Source of the DNA: Acinetobacter sp. YWS30-1
Lineage (GTDB): Bacteria; Pseudomonadota; Gammaproteobacteria; Pseudomonadales; Moraxellaceae
Length of the DNA: 64,000 bases
Assembly: GCF_033558715.1 (NCBI RefSeq)
Contig: NZ_CP114606.1
Location: 1,364,001-1,428,000 of the forward strand
Reading direction: 5' to 3'
The notes under the pieces were generated by a model. That model was not told where the DNA came from, did not search any database, and saw nothing but the letters and a program-made list of their open reading frames with translations. The translations under genes and the position numbers were made by a program. Below are positions 63,023 to 64,000 of the stretch, one piece after another. How positions within the stretch are numbered: the stretch's first letter is position 1; each line of letters starts with the position of its first letter.

Positions 63023-64000
63023 TTATAGGCCTGACATGGTCATGAGACTGGCATTGCCACCTGCAGCTGCGGTATTGATACTGATTGCACGTTCAATCAC
63101 GAAACGCTCCACTGGAATATCATAATTACCGGAACTTAGGTGCGTGATACCTACAATAGCTCCTTGTCGTCTTGCAATACGTTGCTGCAAATCCATCAAT
63201 GCAGTGGTCTCGCCATGATGCAGTACAGCCTCAAAATCACCTGATTCAATATCTTTGATAACTTTAATAGCTTTCACCATACTCGCGGGCATGCTTTGCA
63301 GATACTTGAGTATAAAAGTATTGTCTGCCAGTACAGCTGGGCGGCTACCCACCGATAAAATTGCCAAGATTTGCTGAATCTGATCTACGTCATTGTCTGC
63401 TAGAGAGAGCACACTCTCACGCGGCAAGATCATGTACTGATTCTCTTCACCCGTTGGACCTTGCAGGCTAAAGCTATGTCTCGTTGCAATCTGAGCTGGA
63501 GCCTTCAACGAAATGCTTGAGAAAGTCTTGTTTACCCAAGCCTTAAAGTCCTGCATTACCGGATTTTCAAGGGAAACTTGGGCAGGCTGCATTGCATAAG
63601 GCTGAGCCAGCTTCTTCTCAGACACCTGATGCATTAAACGGTAGATATAAAGTGGACCCCCGGCTTTAGGACCAGTTCCAGACAGGCCTTCTCCGCCAAA
63701 GGGCTGTACACCCACTACAGCACCGACAATATTGCGGTTGATATACAGGTTGCCGACGTGCGCTTTTGAAATCACGGTCTGCATGGTTTCATCGATTCGG
63801 GTATGTAGTCCCATGGTCAGGCCATAACCTTTGCTGTTGATCTGATCCAATAACTGTGACAGTTCACCAGCTTTATAGCTAATCAGATGCAACACTGGAC
63901 CAAAGACTTCACGTTCTAGATCATTCAAATTCGGCAGTTCAATCAAGGTCGGTGGAATAAAAGTCCCTTGAGCCAGATCAGAAGCATCTTGATTAAACAT
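63023..64000 (-). CDS. putA: Bifunctional proline dehydrogenase / P5C dehydrogenase PutA, C-terminal 325 codons (cut by window edge)
   Basis: Oxidises proline to glutamate in two steps. Only the last part is in the window: the end of the aldehyde-dehydrogenase domain (LEREVFGPVLHLISYK, VGNLYINRNIVGAVVGVQPFGGEGLSGTGPKAGGPLYIYRLM) followed by the C-terminal conserved domain. The catalytic Cys and the whole proline-dehydrogenase domain lie beyond the right edge. An ATG happens to fall exactly at 64000, but this is internal methionine, not the start. Ends GNASLMTMSGL, the typical PutA C-terminus. Confidence 0.96.
   Translation of the reverse strand: MFNQDASDLAQGTFIPPTLIELPNLNDLEREVFGPVLHLISYKAGELSQLLDQINSKGYGLTMGLHTRIDETMQTVISKAHVGNLYINRNIVGAVVGVQPFGGEGLSGTGPKAGGPLYIYRLMHQVSEKKLAQPYAMQPAQVSLENPVMQDFKAWVNKTFSSISLKAPAQIATRHSFSLQGPTGEENQYMILPRESVLSLADNDVDQIQQILAILSVGSRPAVLADNTFILKYLQSMPASMVKAIKVIKDIESGDFEAVLHHGETTALMDLQQRIARRQGAIVGITHLSSGNYDIPVERFVIERAISINTAAAGGNASLMTMSGL

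Noticed and set aside
63998..64000. ATG at the window edge as a true start of the last gene
   Set aside because: The protein lacks the proline dehydrogenase domain and most of the aldehyde dehydrogenase domain, so this is an internal methionine of putA.

Overview
The window is one contiguous stretch of a gammaproteobacterial chromosome, most likely Acinetobacter (Moraxellaceae). The call rests on the AT-leaning base composition, the protein sequences, an Acinetobacter-style order (fis-purH-purD; pyrH-frr-uppS-cdsA-dxr-rseP-bamA-skp-lpxD-fabZ-lpxA; pgk-fba) and housekeeping proteins with Moraxellaceae-like features such as the long GlnS N-terminus. I cannot name a species. Almost everything is core genome; accessory DNA is limited to one IS5-family element, one AT-rich putative nuclease gene, several short structured intergenic repeats and a few small orphan genes.

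Layout. 1-2195: N-terminal 731 codons of dnaE (leftward, cut by the window edge). 2363-3547: an IS5-family insertion (2559-3417) between two oppositely oriented copies of a three-hairpin repeat. 3653-6318: leftward metQ-metN-metI D-methionine importer with a structured leader and a terminator-like stem between metQ and metN. 6859-15628: leftward GNAT acetyltransferase, purD, purH, fis, a DUF3426 zinc-ribbon membrane protein, prmA, two tandem bile-acid:sodium-symporter-family transporters and a small secreted protein. 15875-19277: mnmG, a PD-(D/E)XK-like nuclease gene of unknown role, and a small zinc-ribbon protein. 19334-21911: ntrBC nitrogen two-component system.

22262-34706: a long rightward run, rimO, pyrH, frr, uppS, cdsA, dxr, rseP, bamA, skp, lpxD, fabZ, lpxA. 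It couples translation recycling, isoprenoid and phospholipid precursors, outer-membrane protein assembly and lipid A synthesis, so it is in effect an envelope-biogenesis superoperon. 34775-40950: a CpoB-like protein, the small SRP RNA (ffs), recX-recA, hslR-yrfG, cysQ and a histidine phosphatase. 41072-46732: a tiny lipoprotein, rpsT, an NAD(P)-binding oxidoreductase, rraA, a tandem-GST-N protein, and an orphan NarL-type response regulator with its 7TM histidine kinase. 46818-49039: roxA, yceF-type Maf, DUF2237. 49130-51903: pgk, a lipoprotein, class II fba.

51989-64000: EamA transporter, zinc-ribbon mini-protein, nitroreductase, HpaI-like aldolase, a frameshifted small membrane-protein gene, lpxH, ppiB, glnS, bestrophin-like channel, LRAT/NC-domain protein, a small cytosolic protein, trmA and the C-terminal end of putA (cut by the right edge).

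No tRNA, rRNA, CRISPR array, prophage or integron was seen. The most unusual items are the AT-rich PD-(D/E)XK gene at 17798-18832, the two-hairpin leader upstream of metQ, two families of structured intergenic repeats, and the LRAT-family membrane protein.
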